Assembly: GCA_964017155.1 (NCBI GenBank)
Contig: OZ024854.1
Location: 69,520,754 to 69,584,753 of the forward strand
Direction: 5' to 3'
Origin: Oasisia sp. SBJ-2009
Lineage: Eukaryota; Annelida; Polychaeta; Sabellida; Siboglinidae
DNA: 64,000 nt
The notes below the pieces were generated by a model, which worked only from the letters and a program-made list of their open reading frames with translations, was not told the DNA's origin and did not search any database. Numbering within the stretch: the stretch's first letter is position 1; the number at the start of each line of letters is the position of its first letter. Shown one piece after another: positions 47,767-60,882 of the stretch. The translations under genes and the position numbers were made by a program.

Positions 47767-48937
47767 GTTAAGGTCGCCAAATGCCTCGCTCGTCGTCTAA
47801 TGATTTTATATTAGTGGTTCCTTATTACTCCCGCCGTTTACCCACCGGTCGGCACGGCACGGCACGGCACGGCACGGCACGGAACTTTGTTGAAACAGAT
47901 TTAAACAGAAATTCTCGTTTCCCCAACTGATCCCCGTAGACGGATCGGACTTTGTCGTTTTCCTCGATTATCCGAAAGTTGGCAAAATGACGCGCACGGC
48001 CATTAGGCTTCCTCGAGAGAGTCGTAGTTACTCCCCGTGCGCGACACACGCCCGAGAAGACCGACCGGCGCGTCGAACTTTGCCGTTTTTCTCGATTCGC
48101 AGAACTGATCCCCCGTAGACGGGTAGGACTTAGTCGTTTTTCTCGATTTGTTTCCAAAAGTTGGCAAAACGACCCGCCCGGTCGGTCATTCGTCTACATG
48201 CACAAGAGATCTCTACCGTCGTTGAGTCCGTCTTTCCCGTCTGTCTCCCTCCGCCGGCCCGGGCCGGGCCGGGCCGCGCCGCGCCGCGCCGCGCCGCGCC
48301 GCGCCGCGCCGCGCCGCAAGGCCGCGCCGGGCAGTTACCGGCGCCCGGTCGGGCTTCGGAACGCGACCGACGGCAAGGCTTCGGCGCGCACGACTGGGCC
48401 GGGCTTCGGCATGCGACCAGCGGCCGGGCTTCGGAACGCGACCAGGTTTCGGCGCAAACTACCGGGCCAGGTTTCGGCACGCCGCTTGCTCAACTGATCC
48501 CCCGTAGACGGATCGGACTTTGTCGTCGTTTTCCTCGATTTCTCCAACTAACACCCTGTTAAGGTCGCCAAATGCCTCGTCACCTCATCTAGCTAGTGGT
48601 TTCTTATTACTCCCGCCGTTTACCCTCCGGTCGGCACGAAATTCTATTGAAAAGAATGTAGACAGACATTTACGCTTCCCCAACTGATCCCCCGTAGACG
48701 GATCGGACTTTGTCGTCGTTTTTCTCGATTTCTCCAACTATCACCCTGTTAAGGTCGCCAAATGCCTCGTCACCTCATCTAGCTAGTGGTTTCTTATTAC
48801 TCCCGCCGTTTACCCTCCGGTCGGCACGAAATTCTATTGAAAAGAATGTAGACAGACATTTACGCTTCCCCAACTGATCCCCCGTAGACGGATCGGACTT
48901 TGTCGTCGTTTTTCTCGATTTCTCCAACTATCACCCT
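47767..48937 (+). repeat. Unit 47: type I with two pentamer expansions
   Basis: The 1171-bp unit has six GGCAC copies (47851-47880) and eight GCGCC copies (48276-48315) that run straight into GCAAGGCC, lacking the usual GGG. The two tails are both B with GAAATTCTATTG and CGTTTTTCTCG, the form found later in the 2.5-kb repeat. Confidence 0.94.
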
Positions 48938-49878
48938 GTTAAGGTCGCCAAATGCCTCGCTCGTCGTCTAATGATTTTATATTAGTGGTTCCTTATTACT
49001 CCCGCCGTTTACCCACCGGTCGGCACGGCACGGCACGGAACTTTGTTGAAACAGGTTTAAACAGAAATTCTCGTTTCCCCAACTGATCCCCCGTAGACGG
49101 ATCGGACTTTGTCGTTTTCCTCGATTATCCGAAAGTTGGCAAAATGACGCGCACGGCCATTAGGCTTCCTCCAGAGAGTCGTAGTTACTCCCCGTGCGCG
49201 ACACACGCCCGAGAAGACCGACCGGCGTGTCGAACCTTGCCGTTTTTCTCGTTTCGCAGAACTGATCCCCCGTAGACGGACAGGACTTAGTCGTTTTCCT
49301 CGGTTTGTTTCCCAAAGTTGGCAAAACGACGCGCCCGGTCGGTCATTCGTCTACATGCACAAGTGATCTCTACCGTCGTCGAGTCCGTCTTTCCCGTCTC
49401 TCTCCCTCCGCCGGCCCGGGCCGGGCCGGGCCGGGCCGCGCCGCGCCGGGCAGGGCCGCGCCGGGCAGTTACCGGCGCCCGGCCGGGCTTCGGAACGCGA
49501 CCGGCGGCAAGGCTTCGGAGCACACGACTGGGCCGGGCTTCGGCATGCGACCAGCGGCCGGGCTTCGGAACGCGACCAGGTTTCGGCGCACACTACCGGG
49601 CCAGGTTTCGGCACGCCGCTTGCTCAACTGATCCCCCGTAGACGGATCGGACTTTGTCGTCGTTTTCCTCGATTTCTCCAACTATCACCCTGTTAAGGTC
49701 GCCAAATGCCTCGTCACCTCATCTAGCTAGTGGTTTCTTATTACTCCCGCCGTTTACCCTCCGGTCGGCACGGAATTCTGTTGAAAAGAATGTAGACAGA
49801 CATTTACGCTTCCCCAACTGATCCCCCGTAGACGGATGGGACTTTGTCGTTTTTCTCAGTTTTTCCGACTATCACCCT
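48938..49878 (+). repeat. Unit 48: type II, haplotype G
   Basis: The 941-bp unit has four GGGCC and two GCGCC copies. It introduces CTCGTTTCGCAG, GACGGACAGG and TTTCCCAAAG, markers shared by the type II units of the 2.5-kb repeat. Confidence 0.95.
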
Positions 49879-50814
49879 GTTAAGGTCGCCAAATGCCTCG
49901 CTCGTCGTCTAATTATTTGATATTAGTGGTTACTTATTACTCCCGCCTTTTACCTACCGGTCGGCACGGCACGGCACGGAACAATGTTGAAACAGGTTTA
50001 AACAGAAATTCTCGTTTCCCCAACTGATCCCCCGTAGACGGATCGGACTTTGTCGTTTTCCTCGATTATCCGAAAGTTGGCAAAATGACGCGCACGGCCA
50101 TTAGGCTTCCTCCAGAGAGTCGTAGTTACTCCCCGTTCGCGACACACGCCCGAGAAGACCGACCGGCGTGTCGAACCTTGCCGTTTTTCTCGATTCGCAG
50201 AACTGATCCCCCGTAGACGGATAGGACTTAGTCGTTTTCCTCGGTTTGTTTCCAAAAGTTGGCAAAACGACGCGCCCGGTCGGTCATTCGTCTACATGCA
50301 CAAGTGATCTCTACCGTCGTCGAGTCCGTCTTTCCCGTCTCTCTCCCTCCGCCGGCCCGGGCCGGGCCGGGCCGCGCCGCGCCGGGCAGGGCCGCGCCGG
50401 GCACTTACCGGCGCCCGGCCGGGCTTCGGAACGCGACCGGCGGCAAGGCTTCGGAGCACACGACTGGGCCGGGCTTCGGCATGCGACCAGCGGCCGGGCT
50501 TCGGAACGCGACCAGGTTTCGGCGCACACTACCGGGCCAGGTTTCGGCACGCCGCTTGCTCAACTGATCCCCCGTAGACGGATCGGACTTTGTCGTCGTT
50601 TTCCTCGATTTCTCCAACTATCACCCTGTTAAGGTCGCCAAATGCCTCGTCACCTCATCTAGCTAGTGGTTTCTTATTACTCCCGCCGTTTACCCTCCGG
50701 TCGGCACGGAATTCTGTTGAAAAGAATGTAGACAGACATTTACGCTTCCCCAACTGATCCCCCGTAGACGGATGGGACTTTGTCGTTTTTCTCAGTTTTT
50801 CCGAATATCACCCT
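49879..50814 (+). repeat. Unit 49: type II, haplotype T
   Basis: The 936-bp unit follows unit 41, with private CCCCGTTCGCG in A2 and GGGCACTTACC after the pentamer. Confidence 0.94.
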
Positions 50815-51940
50815 GTTAAGGTCGCCAAATGCCTCGCTCGTCGTCTAATGATTTTATATTAGTGGTTCCTTATTACTCCCGCCGTTTACCCACCGGTCGG
50901 CACGGCACGGCACGGAACTTTGTTGAAACAGGTTTAAACAGAAATTCTCGTTTCCCCAACTGATCCCCCGTAGACGGATCGGACTTTGTCGTTTTCCTCG
51001 ATTATCCGAAAGTTGGCAAAATGACGCGCACGGCCATTAGGCTTCCTCAAGAGAGTCGTAGTTACTCCCCGTGCGCGACACACGCCCGAGAAGACCGACC
51101 GGCGTGTCGAACCTTGCCGTTTTTCTCGTTTCGCAGAACTGATCCCCCGTAGACGGACAGGACTTAGTCGTTTTCCTCGGTTTGTTTCCCAAAGTTGGCA
51201 AAACGACGCGCCCGGTCGGTCATTCGTCTACATGCACAAGTGATCTCTACCGTCGTCGAGTCCGTCTTTCCCGTCTCTCTCCCTCCGCCGGCCCGGGCCG
51301 GGCCGGGCCGCGCCGCGCCGGGCAGGGCCGCGCCGGGCAGTTACCGGCGCCCGGCCGGGCTTCGGAACGCGACCGGCGGCAAGGCTTCGGAGCACACGAC
51401 TGGGCCGGGCTTCGGCATGCGACCAGCGGCCGGGCTTCGGAACGCGACCAGGTTTCGGCGCACACTACCGGGCCAGGTTTCGGCACGCCGCTTGCTCAAC
51501 TGATCCCCCGTAGACGGATCGGACTTTGTCGTCGTTTTCCTCGATTTCTCCAACTATCACCCTGTTAAGGTCGCCAAATGCCTCGTCACCTCATCTAGCT
51601 AGTGGTTTCTTATTACTCCCGCCGTTTACCCTCCGGTCGGCACGGAATTCTGTTGAAAAGAATGTAGACAGACATTTACGCTTCCCCAACTGATCCCCCG
51701 TAGACGGATCGGACTTTGTCGTCGTTTTCGTCGATTTCTCCAACTATCACCCTGTTCAGGTCGCCAAATGCCTCGTCACCTCATCTAGTTAGTATTTCCT
51801 TATTACTCCCGCCGTTTACCTGCCGGTCGGTACGGAATTCTGTTGAAAAGAATGTAGACAGACATTTACGCTTCCCCAACTGATCCCCCGTAGACGGATG
51901 GGACTTTGTCGTTTTTCTCAGTTTTTCCGACTATCACCCT
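50815..51940 (+). repeat. Unit 50: type II, haplotype G
   Basis: The 1126-bp unit has two GCGCC copies and CCTCAAGAG in A2 (other type II units of the repeat have CCTCCAGAG). Tails are B and C. Confidence 0.95.
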
Positions 51941-53104
51941 GTTAAGGTCGCCAAATGCCTCGCTCGTCGTCTAATGATTTTATATTAGTGGTTCCTTATT
52001 ACTCCCGCCGTTTACCCACCGGTCGGCACGGCACGGCACGGCACGGAACTTTGTTGAAACAGGTTTAAACAGAAATTCTCGTTTCCCCAACTGATCCCCC
52101 GTAGACGGATCGGACTTTGTCGTTTTCCTCGATTATCCGAAAGTTGGCAAAATGACGCGCACGGCCATTAGGCTTCCTCGAGAGAGTCGTAGTTACTCCC
52201 CGTGCGCGACACACGCCCGAGAAGACCGACCGGCGCGTCGAACTTTGCCGTTTTTCTCGATTCGCAGAACTGATCCCCCGTAGACGGATAGGACTTAGTC
52301 GTTTTCCTCGGTTTGTTTCCAAAAGTTGGCAAAACGACGCGCCCGGTCGGTCATTCGTCTACATGCACAAGTGATCTCTACCGTCGTCGAGTCCGTCTTT
52401 CCCGTCTGTCTCCCTCCGCCGGCCCGGGCCGGGCCGCGCCGCGCCGCGCCGCGCCGCGCCGCGCCGCGCCGCGCCGCGCCGGGCAAGGCCGCGCCGGGCA
52501 GTTACCGGCGCCCGGTCGGGCTTCGGAACGCGACCGACGGCAAGGCTTCGGCGCGCACGACTGGGCCGGGCTTCGGCATGCGACCAGCGGCCGGGCTTCG
52601 GAACGCGACCAGGTTTCGGCGCAAACTACCGGGCCAGGTTTCGGCACGCCGCTTGCTCAACTGATCCCCCGTAGACGGATCGGACTTTGTCGTCGTTTTC
52701 CTCGATTTCTCCAACTAACACCCTGTTAAGGTCGCCAAATGCCTCGTCACCTCATCTAGCTAGTGGTTTCTTATTACTCCCGCCGTTTACCCTCCGGTCG
52801 GCACGAAATTCTATTGAAAAGAATGTAGACAGACATTTACGCTTCCCCAACTGATCCCCCGTAGACGGATCGGACTTTGTCGTCGTTTTTCTCGATTTCT
52901 CCAACTATCACCCTGTTAAGGTCGCCAAATGCCTCGTCACCTCATCTAGCTAGTGGTTTCTTATTACTCCCGCCGTTTACCCTCCGGTCGGCACGAAATT
53001 CTATTGAAAAGAATGTAGACAGACATTTACGCTTCCCCAACTGATCCCCCGTAGACGGATCGGACTTTGTCGTCGTTTTTCTCGATTTCTCCAACTATCA
53101 CCCT
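51941..53104 (+). repeat. Unit 51: type I, nine pentamers, two B tails
   Basis: The 1164-bp unit has (GCGCC)9 at 52436-52480. Both tails are B with GAAATTCTATTG. Confidence 0.95.
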
Positions 53105-53366
53105 GTTAAGGTCGCCAAATGCCTCGCTCGTCGTCTAATGATTTTATATTAGTGGTTCCTTATTACTCCCGCCGTTTACCCACCGGTCGGCACGGCACGG
53201 CACGGCACGGAACTTTGTTGAAACAGGTTTAAACAGAAATTGTCGTTTCCCCAACTGATCCCCCGTAGACGGATCGGACTTTGTCGTTTTCCTCGATTCG
53301 CAGAACTGATCCCCCGTAGACGGATGGGACTTTGTCGTTTTTCTCAGTTTTTCCGAATATCACCCT
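53105..53366 (+). repeat. Unit 52: 262-bp stub
   Basis: A1 joins at box 1 to GATTCGCAG, the end of A2, and then to a C-tail end. A2, A3, GC and B are missing. GAAATTGTCG is private to the stubs (52, 55, 58, 61, 64). Confidence 0.94.
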
Positions 53367-54302
53367 GTTAAGGTCGCCAAATGCCTCGCTCGTCGTCTAA
53401 TGATTTTATATTAGTGGTTCCTTATTACTCCCGCCGTTTACCCACCGGTCGGCACGGCACGGCACGGAACTTTGTTGAAACAGGTTTAAACAGAAATTCT
53501 CGTTTCCCCAACTGATCCCCCGTAGACGGATCGGACTTTGTCGTTTTCCTCGATTATCCGAAAGTTGGCAAAATGACGCGCACGGCCATTAGGCTTCCTC
53601 CAGAGAGTCGTAGTTACTCCCCGTGCGCGACACACGCCCGAGAAGACCGACCGGCGTGTCGAACCTTGCCGTTTTTCTCGTTTCGCAGAACTGATCCCCC
53701 GTAGACGGACAGGACTTAGTCGTTTTCCTCGGTTTGTTTCCCAAAGTTGGCAAAACGACGCGCCCGGTCGGTCATTCGTCTACATGCACAAGTGATCTCT
53801 ACCGTCGTCGAGTCCGTCTTTCCCGTCTCTCTCCCTCCGCCGGCCCGGGCCGGGCCGGGCCGCGCCGCGCCGGGCAGGGCCGCGCCGGGCAGTTACCGGC
53901 GCCCGGCCGGGCTTCGGAACGCGACCGGCGGCAAGGCTTCGGAGCACACGACTGGGCCGGGCTTCGGCATGCGACCAGCGGCCGGGCTTCGGAACGCGAC
54001 CAGGTTTCGGCGCACACTACCGGGCCAGGTTTCGGCACGCCGCTTGCTCAACTGATCCCCCGTAGACGGATCGGACTTTGTCGTCGTTTTCGTCGATTTC
54101 TCCAACTATCACCCTGTTCAGGTCGCCAAATGCCTCGTCACCTCATCTAGTTAGTATTTCCTTATTACTCCCGCCGTTTACCTGCCGGTCGGTACGGAAT
54201 TCTGTTGAAAAGAATGTAGACAGACATTTACGCTTCCCCAACTGATCCCCCGTAGACGGATGGGACTTTGTCGTTTTTCTCAGTTTTTCCGACTATCACC
54301 CT
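53367..54302 (+). repeat. Unit 53: type II with a single C tail
   Basis: The 936-bp unit has two GCGCC copies. Only a C tail (54116-54302) follows, so one tail was lost relative to unit 50. Confidence 0.95.
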
Positions 54303-55526
54303 GTTAAGGTCGCCAAATGCCTCGCTCGTCGTCTAATGATTTTATATTAGTGGTTCCTTATTACTCCCGCCGTTTACCCACCGGTCGGCACGGCACGGCA
54401 CGGCACGGAACTTTGTTGAAACAGGTTTAAACAGAAATTCTCGTTTCCCCAACTGATCCCCCGTAGACGGATCGGACTTTGTCGTTTTCCTCGATTATCC
54501 GAAAGTTGGCAAAATGACGCGCACGGCCATTAGGCTTCCTCGAGAGAGTCGTAGTTACTCCCCGTGCGCGACACACGCCCGAGAAGACCGACCGGCGCGT
54601 CGAACTTTGCCGTTTTTCTCGATTCGCAGAACTGATCCCCCGTAGACGGATAGGACTTAGTCGTTTTCCTCGGTTTGTTTCCAAAAGTTGGCAAAACGAC
54701 GCGCCCGGTCGGTCATTCGTCTACATGCACAAGTGATCTCTACCGTCGTCGAGTCCGTCTTTCCCGTCTGTCTCCCTCCGCCGGCCCGGGCCGGGCCGCG
54801 CCGCGCCGCGCCGCGCCGCGCCGCGCCGCGCCGCGCCGCGCCGCGCCGCGCCGCGCCGCGCCGCGCCGCGCCGCGCCGCGCCGCGCCGCGCCGCGCCGCG
54901 CCGGGCAAGGCCGCGCCGGGCAGTTACCGGCGCCCGGTCGGGCTTCGGAACGCGACCGACGGCAAGGCTTCGGCGCGCACGACTGGGCCGGGCTTCGGCA
55001 TGCGACCAGCGGCCGGGCTTCGGAACGCGACCAGGTTTCGGCGCAAACTACCGGGCCAGGTTTCGGCACGCCGCTTGCTCAACTGATCCCCCGTAGACGG
55101 ATCGGACTTTGTCGTCGTTTTCCTCGATTTCTCCAACTAACACCCTGTTAAGGTCGCCAAATGCCTCGTCACCTCATCTAGCTAGTGGTTTCTTATTACT
55201 CCCGCCGTTTACCCTCCGGTCGGCACGAAATTCTATTGAAAAGAATGTAGACAGACATTTACGCTTCCCCAACTGATCCCCCGTAGACGGATCGGACTTT
55301 GTCGTCGTTTTTCTCGATTTCTCCAACTATCACCCTGTTAAGGTCGCCAAATGCCTCGTCACCTCATCTAGCTAGTGGTTTCTTATTACTCCCGCCGTTT
55401 ACCCTCCGGTCGGCACGAAATTCTATTGAAAAGAATGTAGACAGACATTTACGCTTCCCCAACTGATCCCCCGTAGACGGATCGGACTTTGTCGTCGTTT
55501 TTCTCGATTTCTCCAACTATCACCCT
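54303..55526 (+). repeat. Unit 54: type I, 21 pentamers, two B tails
   Basis: The 1224-bp unit matches units 51, 57 and 60 apart from the pentamer run and small changes in the second B tail. Confidence 0.95.
54796..54900 (+). repeat. Expanded pentamer (CCGCG)21
   Basis: A pure run of 21 pentamers (105 bp) between CCGGG and CCGGGCAAGG. The equivalent runs in neighbouring higher-order copies have 9, 8, 8 and 5, so the expansion is recent. Confidence 0.95.
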
Positions 55527-55788
55527 GTTAAGGTCGCCAAATGCCTCGCTCGTCGTCTAATGATTTTATATTAGTGGTTCCTTATTACTCCCGCCGTTTA
55601 CCCACCGGTCGGCACGGCACGGCACGGCACGGAACTTTGTTGAAACAGGTTTAAACAGAAATTGTCGTTTCCCCAACTGATCCCCCGTAGACGGATCGGA
55701 CTTTGTCGTTTTCCTCGATTCGCAGAACTGATCCCCCGTAGACGGATGGGACTTTGTCGTTTTTCTCAGTTTTTCCGAATATCACCCT
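55527..55788 (+). repeat. Unit 55: 262-bp stub
   Basis: It has the same junctions and GAAATTGTCG marker as unit 52. Confidence 0.95.
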
Positions 55789-56914
55789 GTTAAGGTCGCC
55801 AAATGCCTCGCTCGTCGTCTAATGATTTTATATTAGTGGTTCCTTATTACTCCCGCCGTTTACCCACCGGTCGGCACGGCACGGCACGGAACTTTGTTGA
55901 AACAGGTTTAAACAGAAATTCTCGTTTCCCCAACTGATCCCCCGTAGACGGATCGGACTTTGTCGTTTTCCTCGATTATCCGAAAGTTGGCAAAATGACG
56001 CGCACGGCCATTAGGCTTCCTCCAGAGAGTCGTAGTTACTCCCCGTGCGCGACACACGCCCGAGAAGACCGACCGGCGTGTCGAACCTTGCCGTTTTTCT
56101 CGTTTCGCAGAACTGATCCCCCGTAGACGGACAGGACTTAGTCGTTTTCCTCGGTTTGTTTCCCAAAGTTGGCAAAACGACGCGCCCGGTCGGTCATTCG
56201 TCTACATGCACAAGTGATCTCTACCGTCGTCGAGTCCGTCTTTCCCGTCTCTCTCCCTCCGCCGGCCCGGGCCGGGCCGGGCCGCGCCGCGCCGGGCAGG
56301 GCCGCGCCGGGCAGTTACCGGCGCCCGGCCGGGCTTCGGAACGCGACCGGCGGCAAGGCTTCGGAGCACACGACTGGGCCGGGCTTCGGCATGCGACCAG
56401 CGGCCGGGCTTCGGAACGCGACCAGGTTTCGGCGCACACTACCGGGCCAGGTTTCGGCACGCCGCTTGCTCAACTGATCCCCCGTAGACGGATCGGACTT
56501 TGTCGTCGTTTTCCTCGATTTCTCCAACTATCACCCTGTTAAGGTCGCCAAATGCCTCGTCACCTCATCTAGCTAGTGGTTTCTTATTACTCCCGCCGTT
56601 TACCCTCCGGTCGGCACGGAATTCTGTTGAAAAGAATGTAGACAGACATTTACGCTTCCCCAACTGATCCCCCGTAGACGGATCGGACTTTGTCGTCGTT
56701 TTCGTCGATTTCTCCAACTATCACCCTGTTCAGGTCGCCAAATGCCTCGTCACCTCATCTAGTTAGTATTTCCTTATTACTCCCGCCGTTTACCTGCCGG
56801 TCGGTACGGAATTCTGTTGAAAAGAATGTAGACAGACATTTACGCTTCCCCAACTGATCCCCCGTAGACGGATGGGACTTTGTCGTTTTTCTCAGTTTTT
56901 CCGACTATCACCCT
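55789..56914 (+). repeat. Unit 56: type II, tails B and C
   Basis: The 1126-bp unit has two GCGCC copies and CCTCCAGAG in A2. Confidence 0.95.
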
Positions 56915-58073
56915 GTTAAGGTCGCCAAATGCCTCGCTCGTCGTCTAATGATTTTATATTAGTGGTTCCTTATTACTCCCGCCGTTTACCCACCGGTCGG
57001 CACGGCACGGCACGGCACGGAACTTTGTTGAAACAGGTTTAAACAGAAATTCTCGTTTCCCCAACTGATCCCCCGTAGACGGATCGGACTTTGTCGTTTT
57101 CCTCGATTATCCGAAAGTTGGCAAAATGACGCGCACGGCCATTAGGCTTCCTCGAGAGAGTCGTAGTTACTCCCCGTGCGCGACACACGCCCGAGAAGAC
57201 CGACCGGCGCGTCGAACTTTGCCGTTTTTCTCGATTCGCAGAACTGATCCCCCGTAGACGGATAGGACTTAGTCGTTTTCCTCGGTTTGTTTCCAAAAGT
57301 TGGCAAAACGACGCGCCCGGTCGGTCATTCGTCTACATGCACAAGTGATCTCTACCGTCGTCGAGTCCGTCTTTCCCGTCTGTCTCCCTCCGCCGGCCCG
57401 GGCCGGGCCGCGCCGCGCCGCGCCGCGCCGCGCCGCGCCGCGCCGCGCCGGGCAAGGCCGCGCCGGGCAGTTACCGGCGCCCGGTCGGGCTTCGGAACGC
57501 GACCGACGGCAAGGCTTCGGCGCGCACGACTGGGCCGGGCTTCGGCATGCGACCAGCGGCCGGGCTTCGGAACGCGACCAGGTTTCGGCGCAAACTACCG
57601 GGCCAGGTTTCGGCACGCCGCTTGCTCAACTGATCCCCCGTAGACGGATCGGACTTTGTCGTCGTTTTCCTCGATTTCTCCAACTAACACCCTGTTAAGG
57701 TCGCCAAATGCCTCGTCACCTCATCTAGCTAGTGGTTTCTTATTACTCCCGCCGTTTACCCTCCGGTCGGCACGAAATTCTATTGAAAAGAATGTAGACA
57801 GACATTTACGCTTCCCCAACTGATCCCCCGTAGACGGATCGGACTTTGTCGTCGTTTTTCTCGATTTCTCCAACTATCACCCTGTTAAGGTCGCCAAATG
57901 CCTCGTCACCTCATCTAGCTAGTGGTTTCTTATTACTCCCGCCGTTTACCCTCCGGTCGGCACGAAATTATATTGAAAAGAATGTAGACAGACATTTACG
58001 CTTCCCCAACTGATCCCCCGTAGACGGATCGGACTTTGTCGTCGTTTTTCTCGATTTCTCCAACTATCACCCT
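56915..58073 (+). repeat. Unit 57: type I, eight pentamers, two B tails
   Basis: The 1159-bp unit has its pentamer run at 57411-57450. The second B tail reads GAAATTATATTG, shared with units 60 and 63 but not 51 or 54. Confidence 0.95.
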
Positions 58074-58335
58074 GTTAAGGTCGCCAAATGCCTCGCTCGT
58101 CGTCTAATGATTTTATATTAGTGGTTCCTTATTACTCCCGCCGTTTACCCACCGGTCGGCACGGCACGGCACGGCACGGAACTTTGTTGAAACAGGTTTA
58201 AACAGAAATTGTCGTTTCCCCAACTGATCCCCCGTAGACGGATCGGACTTTGTCGTTTTCCTCGATTCGCAGAACTGATCCCCCGTAGACGGATGGGACT
58301 TTGTCGTTTTTCTCAGTTTTTCCGAATATCACCCT
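58074..58335 (+). repeat. Unit 58: 262-bp stub
   Basis: It has the same junctions as unit 52. Confidence 0.95.
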
Positions 58336-59461
58336 GTTAAGGTCGCCAAATGCCTCGCTCGTCGTCTAATGATTTTATATTAGTGGTTCCTTATTACTCC
58401 CGCCGTTTACCCACCGGTCGGCACGGCACGGCACGGAACTTTGTTGAAACAGGTTTAAACAGAAATTCTCGTTTCCCCAACTGATCCCCCGTAGACGAAT
58501 CGGACTTTGTCGTTTTCCTCGATTATCCGAAAGTTGGCAAAATGACGCGCACGGCCATTAGGCTTCCTCCAGAGAGTCGTAGTTACTCCCCGTGCGCGAC
58601 ACACGCCCGAGAAGACCGACCGGCGTGTCGAACCTTGCCGTTTTTCTCGTTTCGCAGAACTGATCCCCCGTAGACGGACAGGACTTAGTCGTTTTCCTCG
58701 GTTTGTTTCCCAAAGTTGGCAAAACGACGCGCCCGGTCGGTCATTCGTCTACATGCACAAGTGATCTCTACCGTCGTCGAGTCCGTCTTTCCCGTCTCTC
58801 TCCCTCCGCCGGCCCGGGCCGGGCCGGGCCGCGCCGCGCCGGGCAGGGCCGCGCCGGGCAGTTACCGGCGCCCGGCCGGGCTTCGGAACGCGACCGGCGG
58901 CAAGGCTTCGGAGCACACGACTGGGCCGGGCTTCGGCATGCGACCAGCGGCCGGGCTTCGGAACGCGACCAGGTTTCGGCGCACACTACCGGGCCAGGTT
59001 TCGGCACGCCGCTTGCTCAACTGATCCCCCGTAGACGGATCGGACTTTGTCGTCGTTTTCCTCGATTTCTCCAACTATCACCCTGTTAAGGTCGCCAAAT
59101 GCCTCGTCACCTCATCTAGCTAGTGGTTTCTTATTACTCCCGCCGTTTACCCTCCGGTCGGCACGGAATTCTGTTGAAAAGAATGTAGACAGACATTTAC
59201 GCTTCCCCAACTGATCCCCCGTAGACGGATCGGACTTTGTCGTCGTTTTCGTCGATTTCTCCAACTATCACCCTGTTCAGGTCGCCAAATGCCTCGTCAC
59301 CTCATCTAGTTAGTATTTCCTTATTACTCCCGCCGTTTACCTGCCGGTCGGTACGGAATTCTGTTGAAAAGAATGTAGACAGACATTTACGCTTCCCCAA
59401 CTGATCCCCCGTAGACGGATGGGACTTTGTCGTTTTTCTCAGTTTTTCCGACTATCACCCT
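58336..59461 (+). repeat. Unit 59: type II, tails B and C
   Basis: The 1126-bp unit matches unit 56 except for a private GTAGACGAATCGG in box 1 (about 58493). Confidence 0.95.
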
Positions 59462-60620
59462 GTTAAGGTCGCCAAATGCCTCGCTCGTCGTCTAATGATT
59501 TTATATTAGTGGTTCCTTATTACTCCCGCCGTTTACCCACCGGTCGGCACGGCACGGCACGGCACGGAACTTTGTTGAAACAGGTTTAAACAGAAATTCT
59601 CGTTTCCCCAACTGATCCCCCGTAGACGGATCGGACTTTGTCGTTTTCCTCGATTATCCGAAAGTTGGCAAAATGACGCGCACGGCCATTAGGCTTCCTC
59701 GAGAGAGTCGTAGTTACTCCCCGTGCGCGACACACGCCCGAGAAGACCGACCGGCGCGTCGAACTTTGCCGTTTTTCTCGATTCGCAGAACTGATCCCCC
59801 GTAGACGGATAGGACTTAGTCGTTTTCCTCGGTTTGTTTCCAAAAGTTGGCAAAACGACGCGCCCGGTCGGTCATTCGTCTACATGCACAAGTGATCTCT
59901 ACCGTCGTCGAGTCCGTCTTTCCCGTCTGTCTCCCTCCGCCGGCCCGGGCCGGGCCGCGCCGCGCCGCGCCGCGCCGCGCCGCGCCGCGCCGCGCCGGGC
60001 AAGGCCGCGCCGGGCAGTTACCGGCGCCCGGTCGGGCTTCGGAACGCGACCGACGGCAAGGCTTCGGCGCGCACGACTGGGCCGGGCTTCGGCATGCGAC
60101 CAGCGGCCGGGCTTCGGAACGCGACCAGGTTTCGGCGCAAACTACCGGGCCAGGTTTCGGCACGCCGCTTGCTCAACTGATCCCCCGTAGACGGATCGGA
60201 CTTTGTCGTCGTTTTCCTCGATTTCTCCAACTAACACCCTGTTAAGGTCGCCAAATGCCTCGTCACCTCATCTAGCTAGTGGTTTCTTATTACTCCCGCC
60301 GTTTACCCTCCGGTCGGCACGAAATTCTATTGAAAAGAATGTAGACAGACATTTACGCTTCCCCAACTGATCCCCCGTAGACGGATCGGACTTTGTCGTC
60401 GTTTTTCTCGATTTCTCCAACTATCACCCTGTTAAGGTCGCCAAATGCCTCGTCACCTCATCTAGCTAGTGGTTTCTTATTACTCCCGCCGTTTACCCTC
60501 CGGTCGGCACGAAATTATATTGAAAAGAATGTAGACAGACATTTACGCTTCCCCAACTGATCCCCCGTAGACGGATCGGACTTTGTCGTCGTTTTTCTCG
60601 ATTTCTCCAACTATCACCCT
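59462..60620 (+). repeat. Unit 60: type I, eight pentamers, two B tails
   Basis: The 1159-bp copy of unit 57 has its pentamer run at 59957-59996. Confidence 0.95.
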
Positions 60621-60882
60621 GTTAAGGTCGCCAAATGCCTCGCTCGTCGTCTAATGATTTTATATTAGTGGTTCCTTATTACTCCCGCCGTTTACCCACC
60701 GGTCGGCACGGCACGGCACGGCACGGAACTTTGTTGAAACAGGTTTAAACAGAAATTGTCGTTTCCCCAACTGATCCCCCGTAGACGGATCGGACTTTGT
60801 CGTTTTCCTCGATTCGCAGAACTGATCCCCCGTAGACGGATGGGACTTTGTCGTTTTTCTCAGTTTTTCCGAATATCACCCT
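60621..60882 (+). repeat. Unit 61: 262-bp stub
   Basis: It has the same junctions as unit 52. Confidence 0.95.

Larger units (their letters stand above)
50815..53366 (+). repeat. 2.5-kb higher-order repeat, copy 1 (units 50-52)
   Basis: The order is type II unit, type I unit with two B tails, then a 262-bp stub; length 2552 bp. The type I unit carries nine pentamers. Confidence 0.94.
53367..55788 (+). repeat. 2.5-kb higher-order repeat, copy 2 (units 53-55)
   Basis: Length is 2422 bp. Relative to the 2547-bp copies it lacks one tail (190 bp) and has 13 extra pentamers (65 bp), which accounts exactly for the difference. Confidence 0.94.
55789..58335 (+). repeat. 2.5-kb higher-order repeat, copy 3 (units 56-58)
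   Basis: Length is 2547 bp, the same as copy 4. The only difference I noticed from copy 4 is one base in unit 59. Confidence 0.95.
58336..60882 (+). repeat. 2.5-kb higher-order repeat, copy 4 (units 59-61)
   Basis: This 2547-bp tandem copy of 55789-58335 has the same number of pentamers (eight) in its type I unit. Confidence 0.95.
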
